Below are positions 9,632-21,712 of a stretch of 64,000 bases of DNA, piece after piece (position 1 is the first letter of the stretch; every line of letters starts with the position of its first letter). The stretch lies in contig CANNGH010000009.1 of the NCBI GenBank assembly GCA_947504115.1, positions 52,117-116,116 of the forward strand, given 5' to 3'. The notes under the pieces were generated by a model. The model was not told where the DNA came from and did not search any database. It worked only from the letters and a program-made list of their open reading frames with translations. The position numbers were made by a program, and so were the translations under genes. Source of the stretch: an uncultured Sedimentitalea sp. GTDB taxonomy: Bacteria > Pseudomonadota > Alphaproteobacteria > Rhodobacterales > Rhodobacteraceae.

Positions 9632-11390
9632 GGTTTCGCCTTGGTGATGCGGACCTGCCAGGGCGCGAGGCTGTCGCTGTCCCGGTCCTCGCCCCAGATC
9701 ACGCGGCCCGGTGCGGGGGGGACGGAATTGACCTCGCCTGAAAGGTTGGCGCGCAGGTGCAGATTTGCACCGTTCAGCTGCCAATCCACCGCCACGACCT
9801 CGGGGGCGCTTTGCACGATGTGGCCGCTATTGCCGCCGACGCCCGCCAGATGCGGCACGATCTCTCGCGCGCGCAGGTCCAGCAGCTTGCGCGTTTGCGC
9901 AAGCCGCATGGCCCCCGCGCCGTCGCGTTCCGTCCAGTCCAGCCGCGAGGCGGCGAAGGTCTCCCAATCGTTGGGATCGGGGATCGGGGCCGATTCCCGG
10001 CTGAACTCTCCGAAACCGGCGAATTCGCGCCGCCGGCCTTCGCGCACGGCATCGGCCAGATCGCCGTGGAAATCGGTGAAGAACAGGAACGGGCGCGTCT
10101 CGCCGTATTCCTCGCCCATGAACAGCAGCGGGATATGCGGCGACAGCAGGAGGATCGCATGCAGCGCCTGCACGATGTTTTCATCCGCCATGCGGTCGAT
10201 CCGCTCGCCAAAGGCGCGGTTGCCGATCTGGTCGTGGTTCTGCAGGAAATCGATGAAGGCGACGGGCGGCAGATGCGCGCTGGGTTCGCCGCGCGGACGG
10301 CCCTTGAGTTGCGAGACCTCGCCCTGAAAGGCGAAGCCTTCGGCCAGCGCGCGGGCCAGATGGGATTGCGGCGCGTCGGCGAAATCGCAGTAATAATCGT
10401 CGGTTTCGCCGGTGGCGGCGACATGGGCGGCATTGTGCCAGTCGTCGTTCCATTCCGCCGTGTAAAGCGGCACGCGGTCGCCCTCGCGGCCGTGCAGATG
10501 GGTGACGTTGCGGTTGTCCTCGGTCGTGAGGTGGGCGTCGGGAAAGGCGCGGCGCACCTCGCGGGCGAGTTCGATCAGGATCTCGGGGTCGCTTTCGTCG
10601 TCGTGAACGTGGTCGATGGCGTCCAGCCGCAGCCCGTCCAGCCGGAAGTCGCGCAGCCAGTAAAGCGCGTTGTCGATGAAGAACCGCCGCACGGCCGGGC
10701 GCTCATAGGCGATGGCCCCGCCCCATGGGGTCTGGCGCTCGGGGTGGAAGAAATCGGGCGCGTAGAGGTTCAGGTAATTCCCCTCGGGGCCGAAATGGTT
10801 ATAGACCACGTCCAGCAGCACCATCAGCCCCTGCCCGTGCGCCGCATCCACCAGCGCGCGCAGATCGTCGGGGCTGCCATAGGCGGGATGGACGGCATAG
10901 GGCAGCACGCCGTCATAGCCCCAGCCGCGATTGCCGGCGAACTGGGCGACCGGCATCAGCTCGATCGCGGTGATGCCCAGATCGGCAAGAGCTTCGAGAC
11001 GGTCGATCACGTCGCGGAACGTGCCGCCTTCGGTGAAGGTGCCGACATGAAGCTCGTAGATCACCGCCTCGTGCCACGGGCGCCCCTGCCAGCGGTACTG
11101 CCAGTCATAAGCGCTTGGGTCGACCAGACGCGACGGGCCGTGCACATCGTCCACCTGCGCGCGCGCGGCGGGGTCGGGAACCGTGGTGCCGTCCTCCAGC
11201 AGATAGGCATAGGCATCGCCCGCGCGCGCGCCGGGGATCGTGGCGGTGAACCAGCCGTCGCTGTCGCGCTGCATCGCCACGTCGCGCCCGCCGGTCTGCA
11301 CGCTGACCGCGCCTTGCGCAGGCGCCCAGAGGCCGAACCGCGCGCCGTCCTCGGTCAGGTGGCCGCCCCAGCGGGGGGTTGCGTCGCCGC

Positions 11391-11394
<4 letters not shown>
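9628..11394 (-). CDS. treZ: Malto-oligosyltrehalose trehalohydrolase
   Basis: 588 aa, GH13. It hydrolyses maltooligosyltrehalose from TreY to free trehalose plus a shortened maltodextrin. An N-terminal early-set beta domain (residues about 8-90) is followed by the barrel. Motifs are V-I-Y-E-L-H-V-G-T-F, D-V-V-Y-N-H-F-G-P-E-G-N-Y, G-L-R-L-D-A-I-D-H (nucleophile), L-T-T-E-D-N-R-N (acid) and L-Q-N-H-D-Q-I-G-N. The N-Y-L-N-L-Y-A-P-D-F-F segment is typical of TreZ rather than GlgB. ATGA overlaps at both ends couple it to glgX and malQ. Confidence 0.93.
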
Positions 11395-13475
<2,081 letters not shown>

Positions 13476-13476
13476 G

Positions 13477-15687
13477 TCAGGTCTCCGGCGTGAGGATCAG
13501 CACCGCCAGCGGCGGCAGTGTCAGCGTGGCGGCGGCGGGGCGGCCATGCGCGCCGGGTGCGGTGGCGATCACGGTGCCGCCATTTCCCGCGCCCGAGCCG
13601 CCATATTCCCCCGCATCGGTGTTCAGCGCCTCGCGCCAGCGGCCCTCATGCGGCAGCCCGACGCGAAACCCCTCGCGCAGGACGGGGGCCATGTTGCAGA
13701 TGATCGCGGCGGGCGGATCGCCATCGCCGCCCATGCGCAGATAGGAAAAGACGTTGTTTTCCGCGTCGCCGCCGTCGATCCACTCGAACCCCTCGGGCGC
13801 ACAATCGCGCGCGTGCAGCGCGGGCGTGTCGCGGTAGATCCGGTTCAGATCGCGCACCAGCTTTTGCAGCCCGTCATGGGCGGCATCCTCCAGCAGGTGC
13901 CAGTCAAGGCTGCGGTCGTGGTTCCATTCGCGCTCCTGTCCGAACTCGCCGCCCATGAACAGCAGCTTCTTGCCCGGATGGGTCCACATGAACCCGAGAT
14001 AGGCGCGCAGGTTGGCGAATTTCTGCCAGCGGTCGCCGGGCATCTTGCCCAGAAGCGAGCCCTTGCCATGCACCACCTCGTCATGGCTGAGCGGCAGGAT
14101 GAAATTCTCGGAAAACGCGTAATGCAGACCGAAGGTCATCTTGCCGTGATGGTATTTCCGGTGGATCGGATCCTGCGCCATGTAGTCCAGCGTGTCGTGC
14201 ATCCAGCCCATGTTCCACTTGAAATCGAACCCCAGCCCGTCCTGATCGACGGGGCGGCTGACGCCGGGCCAGGCGGTCGATTCCTCGGCCATGGTCAGCG
14301 CGCCGGGGGCGCGTTCGGACAATGTGGCGTTGGTGCGACGCAGGAAGTCGATGGCGTCCAGATTCTCGCGCCCGCCAAAGCGGTTGGGGATCCACTCGTC
14401 CGGCTCGCGCGAATAGTCGAGATAAAGCATCGAGGCCACCGCATCCACACGCAGCGCATCCACATGGAATTCGCGCAGCCAGTAAAGCGCGCTGGCGCGC
14501 AGGAAATTGGCGACCTCGACGCGCCCGAAATTGTAGATCAGCGTGTTCCAGTCCTTGTGAAAGCCCAGCCGCGGGTCTTCGTGTTCGTAAAGCGCGGTGC
14601 CGTCGAAATGCACCAGCCCGTGCGCGTCCGAAGGGAAATGCGCCGGAACCCAGTCCACGATCACGCCGAGGCCGGCATCGTGCAACCGGTCCACCAGCCG
14701 CGCGAAATCCGCCGGGCTGCCGTGCCGCGAGGTCGGGGCGAACATGCCGATCGGCTGATAGCCCCATGAGCCTGTGAAGGGATGTTCGCTGAGCGGCATG
14801 AATTCGACATGGGTGAATCCCATGTCGGTCGCGTAATCGGCCAGTTGCTCGGCCAGTTCGTCATAGGGCAGCACGCGGTCGCCCTCGCCGCGCCGCCAGG
14901 AACCGGGATGCACCTCGTAGATCGAGACCGGTTCCTGCGTCATGGCGCGCCCCGGCAGCGCCTGCATCCAGTCAGAATCCTGCCAGTCATGGCGCGGCAA
15001 TCCACTGATGACCGAAGCAGTGGCGGGGGGCTGTTCCGCCGCAAAGCCCACGGGGTCGGCCTTGAGCGGCAGCACGTCGCCATGCACGCCCAGAATCTCG
15101 TATTTATAGATCGCGCCCGCACCCAGGGCGGGGATGAACAGCTCCCACACCCCGGCCCCGTAGCGGCGGCGCATCGGGTTGCGGCGGCCGTCCCAGACGT
15201 TGAAATCGCCCACGACGCTGACGCGGCGCGCATTCGGGGCCCAGACGGCGAAGGCCGTGCCCTCGACGCCCTCATGGGTCATCGGATGCGCGCCCAGACG
15301 GCGGTAAAGCTCCTCGTGGCGGCCCTCGGCCAGCAGGTGTTCATCCAGTTCGCCCAGCACGGGGCCAAAGGCATAAGGATCGTCGCGCTCCCATTCGGTA
15401 TCCCCTGCACGCAGGCGCAGACGATAGGCAAAGAGGCGGCGGCGTTTGCCCATGGACCCGCTGAAGAAGCCCTCGGCGTCGATGCGCTCCAGCGTGGCCA
15501 CCGCCTTGCCGCTGTCGCGGTCGATCACCGTGACCTCGGCGGCTTCGGGGGCAAAGACGCGCACCACCGGCGCGCCCTTGTCGCCGCCCTGCATCCCGAG
15601 GATCGAGAACGGGTTGGGATGCTGGCCGCGCAGGATCTCCTGCATCTCCAGCGCGGGGGGCGCGTGTGCGGGTAACGTGTCAGTCAT
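13477..15687 (-). CDS. glgB: 1,4-alpha-glucan branching enzyme
   Basis: 736 aa, GH13. It cuts alpha-1,4 chains and rejoins them as alpha-1,6 branches. The N-terminal N1/CBM48 part begins [11 protein letters not shown]. The catalytic motifs are [14 protein letters not shown] (nucleophile Asp), M-A-E-E-S-T-A-W-P (acid Glu) and [12 protein letters not shown]. Length matches the usual 730 aa. The ATG overlaps the mak stop by 8 bp and glgX follows after 1 bp. GlgB is the required partner of GlgE in the maltose-1-phosphate pathway, and it also serves GlgA. Confidence 0.95.
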   Translation of the reverse strand: MTDTLPAHAPPALEMQEILRGQHPNPFSILGMQGGDKGAPVVRVFAPEAAEVTVIDRDSGKAVATLERIDAEGFFSGSMGKRRRLFAYRLRLRAGDTEWERDDPYAFGPVLGELDEHLLAEGRHEELYRRLGAHPMTHEGVEGTAFAVWAPNARRVSVVGDFNVWDGRRNPMRRRYGAGVWELFIPALGAGAIYKYEILGVHGDVLPLKADPVGFAAEQPPATASVISGLPRHDWQDSDWMQALPGRAMTQEPVSIYEVHPGSWRRGEGDRVLPYDELAEQLADYATDMGFTHVEFMPLSEHPFTGSWGYQPIGMFAPTSRHGSPADFARLVDRLHDAGLGVIVDWVPAHFPSDAHGLVHFDGTALYEHEDPRLGFHKDWNTLIYNFGRVEVANFLRASALYWLREFHVDALRVDAVASMLYLDYSREPDEWIPNRFGGRENLDAIDFLRRTNATLSERAPGALTMAEESTAWPGVSRPVDQDGLGFDFKWNMGWMHDTLDYMAQDPIHRKYHHGKMTFGLHYAFSENFILPLSHDEVVHGKGSLLGKMPGDRWQKFANLRAYLGFMWTHPGKKLLFMGGEFGQEREWNHDRSLDWHLLEDAAHDGLQKLVRDLNRIYRDTPALHARDCAPEGFEWIDGGDAENNVFSYLRMGGDGDPPAAIICNMAPVLREGFRVGLPHEGRWREALNTDAGEYGGSGAGNGGTVIATAPGAHGRPAAATLTLPPLAVLILTPET

Positions 15688-17122
15688 GCGGTTCCTCGCC
15701 CTCTGTCAGCGCCACCAGCCCGGCCAGCGGCAGATGCGCCCAGCCCGGCCGGTTGGCCAGTTCATATCCGATTTCGTAGGCGGCCTTTTGCAGCAGGAAC
15801 AGGTCCAGCAACGCGCCGCGCAATTGCGAATCTGGATGCGCGGCAACGCCCTCCATCGCGGACTCATAGGCCGACAGATAGGTTCGCACCGCCTGCCTGC
15901 GCCAATCGTCGGCGTCCTGCGTCCCGCTCCGGGCGGCATAGTCGAGCGAGCGGATCATGCCCGCCACATCGCGCAGCGGCGCGGTTTTGGTCCGGCGGGC
16001 GGCAAGGCTGCGGCGCGGTTCGCCCTCGAAATCGATGATCGCCACATCGTCGCCGGTCACTAGAACCTGCCCCAGATGATAATCGCCATGGATGCGCGTG
16101 CGCTGCCCCGAGGGCGGCAGATCGGCCACCCGCGCGATGCGTCGCGCAAGGGCGTCGCGGGCCGCCAGCACCCGCCGCGCCAGCGGCTCGGCGCGCGCGT
16201 CCAGATCGGCGGTGCCAAGGGCGTCCAGCGCCGCGGTCAGGTCGTCCTGCGCCTCGGTCGCCCATGTGGCCAGATCGGAGGCTGTCACCGGCTCGGGCTG
16301 AAAGTCGGGATTGTCCGAGGGCCGCGCCAGCGCGTGGTGCAGGTCGCCGGTGCGCTGGCCCAGACGGCGGATCAGATGGGCACCGGTATCGCCCGCCCCG
16401 CCGCCCTGCGCCAGAAGCCCGATCAGATAGCCCCACGCATCGCCCTTGTTGGGCACGAACGCGAAAGCGGCGGCCAGCGTCGTGACCTCGCCCCCCTCGT
16501 GCAGCGCGACCGAGCCGAGATAGGCCGGCGTCTGCGCGAAGCCGTCGCCTCGCGTCAGGTGGCGGGCCATCTCGACATCCGGCTGCACCCCGCGCCGCAA
16601 CCGGCGGTAGATCTTGAGGATGACCTCCTGCCCGAAGACCAGCGCGACGTTGCTCTGCTCCACCGCCAGCAGCTTTGGCGGCCCGGCGGTGATCCGGCGC
16701 AGGGTGTCCGTGCCCTCGAACCGCAGTTCGCCCTGCCCCGTCGGCATGACGGTCCCGGCGCGCATCGCGTCCAGAAACGCCTGCGCCACGGTCGGAACGC
16801 CCGCACCATCCACCAGCGCGCGATCCGCGCCGATATCGGCCAGCACGCTTGCGCTGGCACGATCCTGCACCGCCAGCGGCAGGAAATATCGCTGGCTGTC
16901 GCCGCTCAACGCCAGATCGACGGCGCAGAGCGCGCAATCCTCGCCCAGCTCCGCCAGCGGAACCAGCGTGACCGCGCCGATCCGCTGATCCTTGGCCCCG
17001 AACCAGCGCTGCGCCGCAAGGAACGGCGGCAGGATATCGCGTTCGAGCGGCGCGCGCCATGCACCGGCCAAGGCGTCAAGCGTGGCCGCCTGCGTCGGTG
17101 GAAGCGTCTTCTGCTGCGTCAT
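15680..17122 (-). CDS. mak: Maltokinase (Mak/Pep2-like), stand-alone
   Basis: 480 aa. It phosphorylates maltose to maltose-1-phosphate with ATP, supplying GlgE. The N-terminal cap holds [10 protein letters not shown], a hallmark of maltokinases. A kinase-like fold follows, with [12 protein letters not shown] (about residue 165), [12 protein letters not shown] as catalytic loop and A-I-I-D-F-E-G-E-P as metal-binding segment. The start at 17122 is the ATG that overlaps the glgE stop as ATGA; an upstream in-frame ATG at 17212 would run 30 codons into glgE. In many bacteria this domain is fused to TreS; here no TreS part is present. Confidence 0.9.
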   Translation of the reverse strand: MTQQKTLPPTQAATLDALAGAWRAPLERDILPPFLAAQRWFGAKDQRIGAVTLVPLAELGEDCALCAVDLALSGDSQRYFLPLAVQDRASASVLADIGADRALVDGAGVPTVAQAFLDAMRAGTVMPTGQGELRFEGTDTLRRITAGPPKLLAVEQSNVALVFGQEVILKIYRRLRRGVQPDVEMARHLTRGDGFAQTPAYLGSVALHEGGEVTTLAAAFAFVPNKGDAWGYLIGLLAQGGGAGDTGAHLIRRLGQRTGDLHHALARPSDNPDFQPEPVTASDLATWATEAQDDLTAALDALGTADLDARAEPLARRVLAARDALARRIARVADLPPSGQRTRIHGDYHLGQVLVTGDDVAIIDFEGEPRRSLAARRTKTAPLRDVAGMIRSLDYAARSGTQDADDWRRQAVRTYLSAYESAMEGVAAHPDSQLRGALLDLFLLQKAAYEIGYELANRPGWAHLPLAGLVALTEGEEPHD

Positions 17123-19128
17123 GCCCGGCCTCCGCCCGGCGGGATCAGCCGCCAGATCGCGTAGGGGCGGTTTTCGGGATCCAGCGCCAGCCAATGGGTC
17201 TTGCCGTGCCATGTGAACCGGTTGCCATGCAGCAGATCCTCGACCTCGATCGACGCCTCGTCGGGCAGGCCGAATTCCCAGAGCGGCACCTCGAAGGCGA
17301 ATTCATGCGGGGCGAACGGATCCAGATTGACATGGAACAGCAGGAAACTGCCCTGCGCCGCGTCCATCCGCCCGTAATAGAGCACGTTGTCGTCCGCCGC
17401 CGGATAGAACCGAAGGTTGGTGAAATCGCGCATGGCGGGATGTTCGCTGCGGATGCGGTTGATCAGGCGGATGTCGTCCTTGATGTGGTCGGGATGGTCG
17501 AAATCCCATTGCCGCAGCTGGTATTTCTCGCTGTCGAGATATTCCTCCTTGCCCGGCACGGGCCGCCCCTCGCAGATCTCGAAGCCGTTATATATGCCGT
17601 AATTCCCCGCCAGCGTGGCCGCCAGAACCAGCCGCGTGCGGAAACCCGGCCGCCCGCTGGTCTGCAGGAAACGCGGGTTGATGTCGGGCGTGTTGGCGAA
17701 AAAGTTGGGCCGCATGTAATGGCGGCATTCCTCAGTCGTCAGCTCGGTCAGGTAGTCCGTCAACTCGTCCTTGGCGTGGCGCCACGTGAAATAGCTGTAG
17801 GACTGGGTAAAGCCCAGTTTCGCCAGCCGTTTCATCACCTTGGGCCGGGTGAACGCCTCGGCCAGAAAGATCGTGTCGGGGTGGCGGGCCTGAACCTCGC
17901 CGATCATCCACTCCCAGAACGGGAACGGCTTGGTATGGGGATTGTCCACGCGGAAGATTTTCACCCCGTGCTCCACCCAGAACAGCACCACGTCGCGCAA
18001 CTCCAGCCAGAGCGAGGGCAGCGCGTCGCGGTAGAAATGGACGTTGACGATATCCTCGTATTTCTTGGGCGGGTTCTCGGCGAACTTGATGGTGCCGTCG
18101 GGGCGCCAGTCGAACCATTCGGGATGCTGTTTGATCCAGGGATGATCGGGCGAACACTGGATCGCGAAATCCAGCGCGATTTCCAGCCCGTGATCGGCGG
18201 CGGCGGCGACCAGACGGTCGAAATCCTCCAGCGTGCCCAGATCGGGATGGATCGCCGTGTGCCCGCCCTCGGGCCCGCCGATGGCATAGGGGCTGCCGGG
18301 ATCGTCCGGCCCGGCGGTCAGGGCGTTGTTCGGCCCCTTGCGGTTGGTGCGCCCGATGGGGTGAATGGGCGGAAAATAGAGCACATCGAAGCCCAGATCG
18401 CGCACATAAGGCAGCCGGTCGATCACGTCGTCGAAGGTGCCATGCGCGCCGTCCCTGCCCCAGGAGCGCGGCATCATCTCGTACCAGGCGCTGAACGCCG
18501 CCGCTTCGCGATCCACGCGCAGGGGCAATTCGCGCTCGTAATGCGACAGGTTGCTGCGCGGCCCGGCCGCGCGCATCAGGGCCAGCGTCTCGTCGGACAT
18601 CAGCAGCGATTGCCGGGTCTGCGCCTCCGCGCCCTCTATCTGCGCCAACAGCCGCGACAGCGCCTTTTTCGGCCGCGCCTTCGGCGGCGGATCGGCATCG
18701 AGTGCTGCGGCGATCAGGTGCCGCCCCTCCTCCAGTTCCAGCGCGATATCCTGCCCGGCGGCGATCTTCTTGGCGGTGTCCTCGTGCCAGGTGGCGAACA
18801 GGTCGCGCCATGCGATCAGCGACAGGTGCCACAGGCCGGGGTCCGGCGCGGTCACGGTCGCGGCCCAGCGGTCGTTATCGACGTGAACCATCGCGGCTTC
18901 GTCGGCCTGCCCGCCCGCGTCGCGCCGCAATCGCACAGCGGCGCGGATCCGGTCGTGCCCGTCGCCGAACACGTCCGCCTCGACCGTGAAGGGCTGTCCG
19001 GCGACCACCTTGGCCGCAAACCGCCCGCCGTCGATCTCGTGCGAGACGGTCTCGATCGCGATGCGGGTCCTTGCGTGATCTTGCGCTGCTGCCACCGCTC
19101 GGGCGTGGCTTTTTCTGTTGGATGCCAT
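17119..19128 (-). CDS. glgE: Alpha-1,4-glucan:maltose-1-phosphate maltosyltransferase
   Basis: 669 aa, GH13 subfamily 3. It elongates alpha-1,4-glucan two glucose units at a time from maltose-1-phosphate, releasing phosphate. The N-terminal half carries the domain that GlgE has before its barrel. Signature segments are Y-F-P-P-I-H-P-I-G-R-T-N-R-K-G, A-I-Q-C-S-P-D-H-P-W, the nucleophile motif F-R-V-D-N-P-H-T-K-P and the acid motif F-L-A-E-A-F-T-R-P. These separate GlgE from TreS and from alpha-amylases. GGAGACGACCC precedes the ATG. It heads the glgE-mak-glgB-glgX-treZ-malQ operon and starts only 73 bp after the stop of the plasmid-type replicase on the same strand. Confidence 0.93.
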   Translation of the reverse strand: MASNRKSHARAVAAAQDHARTRIAIETVSHEIDGGRFAAKVVAGQPFTVEADVFGDGHDRIRAAVRLRRDAGGQADEAAMVHVDNDRWAATVTAPDPGLWHLSLIAWRDLFATWHEDTAKKIAAGQDIALELEEGRHLIAAALDADPPPKARPKKALSRLLAQIEGAEAQTRQSLLMSDETLALMRAAGPRSNLSHYERELPLRVDREAAAFSAWYEMMPRSWGRDGAHGTFDDVIDRLPYVRDLGFDVLYFPPIHPIGRTNRKGPNNALTAGPDDPGSPYAIGGPEGGHTAIHPDLGTLEDFDRLVAAAADHGLEIALDFAIQCSPDHPWIKQHPEWFDWRPDGTIKFAENPPKKYEDIVNVHFYRDALPSLWLELRDVVLFWVEHGVKIFRVDNPHTKPFPFWEWMIGEVQARHPDTIFLAEAFTRPKVMKRLAKLGFTQSYSYFTWRHAKDELTDYLTELTTEECRHYMRPNFFANTPDINPRFLQTSGRPGFRTRLVLAATLAGNYGIYNGFEICEGRPVPGKEEYLDSEKYQLRQWDFDHPDHIKDDIRLINRIRSEHPAMRDFTNLRFYPAADDNVLYYGRMDAAQGSFLLFHVNLDPFAPHEFAFEVPLWEFGLPDEASIEVEDLLHGNRFTWHGKTHWLALDPENRPYAIWRLIPPGGGRA

Positions 19129-19201
19129 GGGTCGTCTCCGCAGGAGTCCATTGCGATACCAACCGCGCCCGCCGCCGTCTGGTTCCGCCCGACCGTTGCC
19201 G

Positions 19202-19882
19202 CTATTCGATGAAGATCAGGTCAGAGACGTCGCCATCCACCGATTGACACGCCGCCAGGATCTGCCCCGACAGATGCGTCTGCACATAGGCCGCGTGAAA
19301 CCGGCTGGGCGCGCGCAGCGTCAGCCGCCCCCCTGCCCGCTCCACCCGGTCAAGCGCGCGCACCCAGGCGCCGTAAACGGCCGGGTTTTCGCGGTGCAGC
19401 ACCGCCTGCGCCAGAACCCATTCGGTGCCGGCCGACACGTCCGGGGGCGGCGCGTCGCCGCTGGCGCGGAACGGCACGACCGAGGACGGCTCCTCCTGCC
19501 CCTCCAGCCGGATCACGAAATCCGGCCCCACCGACGGCCAGCTCTGGCGCGTGTCGGTCAGGATCCGAAGACTGTCCATGCCGTATTCCGTCACCCGCCC
19601 GCGCGCGCCCTGCCGGCGCACCACCAGCCAGCCCATTCCGCGCAGCCGGGCCATCTCGCGTTTGACGGTGCGTTCGTCGCAGGACCACAGCCGGGCGATC
19701 TCGCGCTGGCCGACCGCCAGTTCGTCGCGCGCCCAGTTGTAGCGCGCCGTGACAAGGGTGATCAGCCGCAGCACCCGGCGCTGATCGCTCTTGCCCAGCG
19801 ACAGCGCATGCGCCCCGAGCGCCGAGATCAGATCATACTTGATCGCCGCGGCATTGCGCCCGACGGGTTTTTTCTTGAGCAT
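19202..19882 (-). CDS. DnaA-like replication initiator of a Rhodobacterales extrachromosomal replicon
   Basis: 226 aa. The N-terminal half looks like a winged helix-turn-helix: V-G-Q-R-E-I-A-R-L-W-S-C-D-E-R-T-V-K-R-E-type helices at about residues 55-75, then G-W-L-V-V-R-R. The C-terminal third (about residue 155 on) resembles DnaA domain I: W-V-L-A-Q-A-V, V-Y-G-A-W-V-R-A-L, and a closing L-R-A-P-S-R-F-H-A-A-Y-V. No AAA+ ATPase and no DnaA domain IV are present, so it is not chromosomal DnaA. This combination is known as the replicase of DnaA-like plasmids in Roseobacter-type bacteria. It is divergent from parAB, with a 522-bp intergenic region bearing repeats. Its ATG has only a weak ribosome site. 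Confidence 0.82.
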   Translation of the reverse strand: MLKKKPVGRNAAAIKYDLISALGAHALSLGKSDQRRVLRLITLVTARYNWARDELAVGQREIARLWSCDERTVKREMARLRGMGWLVVRRQGARGRVTEYGMDSLRILTDTRQSWPSVGPDFVIRLEGQEEPSSVVPFRASGDAPPPDVSAGTEWVLAQAVLHRENPAVYGAWVRALDRVERAGGRLTLRAPSRFHAAYVQTHLSGQILAACQSVDGDVSDLIFIE

Positions 19883-20089
19883 CGGCTCTGCTTTCTGCGC
19901 CGAATCTGGCGGCCTCGGGTTCGGGGTCTGACGCCCCTGTTCTGGATCATTGTGCTGAACGGACCGTTAACTCGCCGTTCTTCACCAATCCATAACGATT
20001 TGCGTCCGATTGCCCGATTCTGTCAAGCGCAATTCGGATCGGGCTGTTTTCAAACCCCAATCCAAAGTTGAAAAACAGGTATTAATGGT

Positions 20090-20171
20090 ATTGGGGGACA
20101 TGTGGGCTGTCCCCCAATGGCGCTGTTTTGTCCCCCAATATGTGGGGTTCGCCGTAAAACTGTCCCCCGAA
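20090..20171. repeat. Iteron-like repeats, core TGTCCCCCAAT
   Basis: Four copies. ATTGGGGGACA at 20090-20100 is inverted. TGTCCCCCAAT is at 20108-20118 and 20129-20139, and a diverged TGTCCCCCGAA is at 20161-20171. The first two form a perfect 11-bp inverted repeat around a 7-bp spacer. The direct copies start 21 and 32 bp apart, close to two and three helical turns, so a bound protein would sit on one face of the DNA. They are likely binding sites for the DnaA-like replicase (inference). Confidence 0.65.
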
Positions 20172-20311
20172 ACTTGGTGGCCGCCCCCAGCCTTGGCGAT
20201 GACAGCGCCGAATCGGGCCGGGCTGCGGCGACCCTTGTCTTTCAGGCATTTCGCGAAATTGGCGAAATCGCACTTCCCAGAATATTCGGCTTTGCGCTTT
20301 TTGGCAAATCA

Positions 20312-20342
20312 ACGTAAATGAGTAATCAGACCGCATTTACGT
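20312..20342. promoter_or_regulatory. 9-bp inverted repeat upstream of parAB
   Basis: ACGTAAATG (20312-20320) and CATTTACGT (20334-20342) are perfect reverse complements with a 13-bp spacer. The repeat lies 62 bp before the parA ATG, a plausible place for an operator or a promoter-overlapping site. Confidence 0.5.
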
Positions 20343-20379
20343 CCGGATCAACCGGCGCGGCGCGTATGGAGCAGTAATG

Positions 20380-20395
20380 TGTCCCCGCGGGGACA
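20380..20395. promoter_or_regulatory. Candidate parS palindrome, copy 1 (upstream of parA)
   Basis: TGTCCCCGCGGGGACA is a perfect 16-bp palindrome ending 9 bp before the parA ATG. It overlaps the ribosome-binding region, so a bound ParB could also repress parAB. Two identical copies lie at 21385 and 21762. Confidence 0.65.
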
Positions 20396-20404
20396 GGAGG
20401 GACA

Positions 20405-21712
20405 ATGTTCACACATCACGACCTGGCGCGATTGCAGGGCCAATCGCTCAAGATGCAGGGATTCATCCGGCAACAGACCTATTCGCCGGAACTGGAAAAG
20501 ACGCTGCGCCGCTTTTCCAGTTGGGAGGTGGCCGAGCTTATCTTCAAGGTGAACCAGTCGACCATGCGCGGGCGGATGGCAGCCGACCCGTCGCTGCCGC
20601 AAGGCCAGGTCGAGGAAGAAGGCCGCCAGCGCTGGTACACCCTGCAAGAGGTCAACGAGTTGCGCCGCCGTCTCAAGATCAAGCGCAAGTCGCTGATGCC
20701 GCCCCGCCCCGTCGGCCGCCGGGCGATCCGCGCGGCCATCGCCAACTTCAAGGGCGGCTCGGGCAAATCCACCGTGGCGCTGCATTTCGCGCATGCCGCC
20801 GCGCTTGACGGGTATCGGGTGCTGTGCGTCGATTTCGACCCCCAAGCCACGCTCAGCCATTCCATGGGCCTGTCGGACGTGTCCGAGGAATTCACCGTCT
20901 GGGGCATCATGGCGCGCGATCTGATCCACGAAACCCAGCGGATGAACAGCGCGGCACGCGGCGCCGAAAGCGGCGCCGCCCTGCCCCAGCGCCGCCTGCC
21001 CGCCGCGATCACCGATATGGGGCTGGCCGATCTGCGCGTGGGCGATTTCATCAAGCCGACCAGCTGGCCTACGGTCGATATCATTCCCAGCTGCGCCAAC
21101 GCCGCCTTCGTGGAATTCGCCAGCGCGCAATATCGCCACCTCAATCCGGAATGGTCGTTCTTTGCCGCCGTGTCGCGTTATCTGGATGCGCTGCCCGACG
21201 ATGCCTATGACATGATCATCTTCGACTGCCCGCCCGCGATCGGCTATCAGTCGATGAACGCGGTCTTCGCCGCCGACGTTCTGTATGTGCCGTCCGGTCC
21301 CGGTTACTGGGAATATGACAGTACCACCTCGTTCGTCGGGCAACTGGCCGAGGCGCTGGAGGATCTGGGCCGCTTCGGTGCCTCTGTCCCCGCGGGGACA
21401 CTCAAGCTCCCCAAGGAATTCGCCGACATCCGCTTCCTGCTGACCCGGTTCGAGCCGAACAACGAATTGCACCGCGCGATGCAGTCAGCCTTTGTCAAGG
21501 TGTTCGGCGATAGGGTCGTCGAACACCCGATCGAGATGACCCGCGCCGTCGAACAGTCGGGCCGGTTTCTCAGCTCGATCTACGAAATCGACTATCGCGA
21601 CATGACCCGCGAAACCTGGAGGAGGGCGCGGGCATCGTTCGATCAGGCCTACGAGGAATTCCGAAACCACCTGATCGCCGCGTGGGACCATATCGAGGAG
21701 GTTGAGTCATGA
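20405..21712 (+). CDS. parA: ParA/RepA-type partition ATPase
   Basis: 435 aa. It is the ATPase of the active segregation system that moves the replicon with ParB/parS. The N-terminal extension (to about residue 100) has a MerR-like helix-turn-helix (S-W-E-V-A-E-L-I, residues 39-46), as in plasmid ParA proteins that repress their own operon. The deviant Walker A is K-G-G-S-G-K-S-T (116-123), the A' region is V-D-F-D-P-Q-A-T-L-S, and Walker B is M-I-I-F-D-C-P-P-A-I-G. GGAGGGACA precedes the ATG. Residues 328-332 (V-P-A-G-T) are encoded by the second copy of the 16-bp palindrome. parB follows by an ATGA overlap. Confidence 0.92.
   Translation: MFTHHDLARLQGQSLKMQGFIRQQTYSPELEKTLRRFSSWEVAELIFKVNQSTMRGRMAADPSLPQGQVEEEGRQRWYTLQEVNELRRRLKIKRKSLMPPRPVGRRAIRAAIANFKGGSGKSTVALHFAHAAALDGYRVLCVDFDPQATLSHSMGLSDVSEEFTVWGIMARDLIHETQRMNSAARGAESGAALPQRRLPAAITDMGLADLRVGDFIKPTSWPTVDIIPSCANAAFVEFASAQYRHLNPEWSFFAAVSRYLDALPDDAYDMIIFDCPPAIGYQSMNAVFAADVLYVPSGPGYWEYDSTTSFVGQLAEALEDLGRFGASVPAGTLKLPKEFADIRFLLTRFEPNNELHRAMQSAFVKVFGDRVVEHPIEMTRAVEQSGRFLSSIYEIDYRDMTRETWRRARASFDQAYEEFRNHLIAAWDHIEEVES
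21385..21400. promoter_or_regulatory. Candidate parS palindrome, copy 2 (inside parA)
   Basis: TGTCCCCGCGGGGACA, identical to the copies at 20380 and 21762. It is embedded in the parA coding sequence and read as V-P-A-G-T. Confidence 0.65.

Larger units (their letters stand above)
19883..20404. other. Candidate replication origin and parAB control region
   Basis: 522 bp without a believable gene between the replicase (leftward) and parA (rightward). It holds, in order, an AT-richer stretch near 19950-20090, four TGTCCCCC repeats at 20090-20171, a 12-bp palindrome ATTTCGCGAAAT at 20248-20259, a 9-bp inverted repeat at 20312-20342, and a 16-bp palindrome at 20380-20395 next to the parA ribosome site (GGAGGGACA). 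The density of repeats between a replicase and a partition operon makes it the best origin candidate. A short open frame at 20010-20321 (+) has no recognisable features and is not called. Confidence 0.65.

Noticed and set aside
7910..10327. 805-codon open frame on the + strand antisense to malQ and treZ
   Set aside because: Compositional shadow of two genes with intact catalytic motifs; no domain is seen.
17119..19128. Trehalose synthase (TreS) as identity of this GH13 protein
   Set aside because: The motifs F-R-V-D-N-P-H-T-K-P and F-L-A-E-A-F-T-R-P and the N-terminal domain fit GlgE, not TreS.
20010..20321. 103-codon open frame in the origin region
   Set aside because: It covers the iterons and palindromes, has no ribosome site, and its translation resembles nothing.
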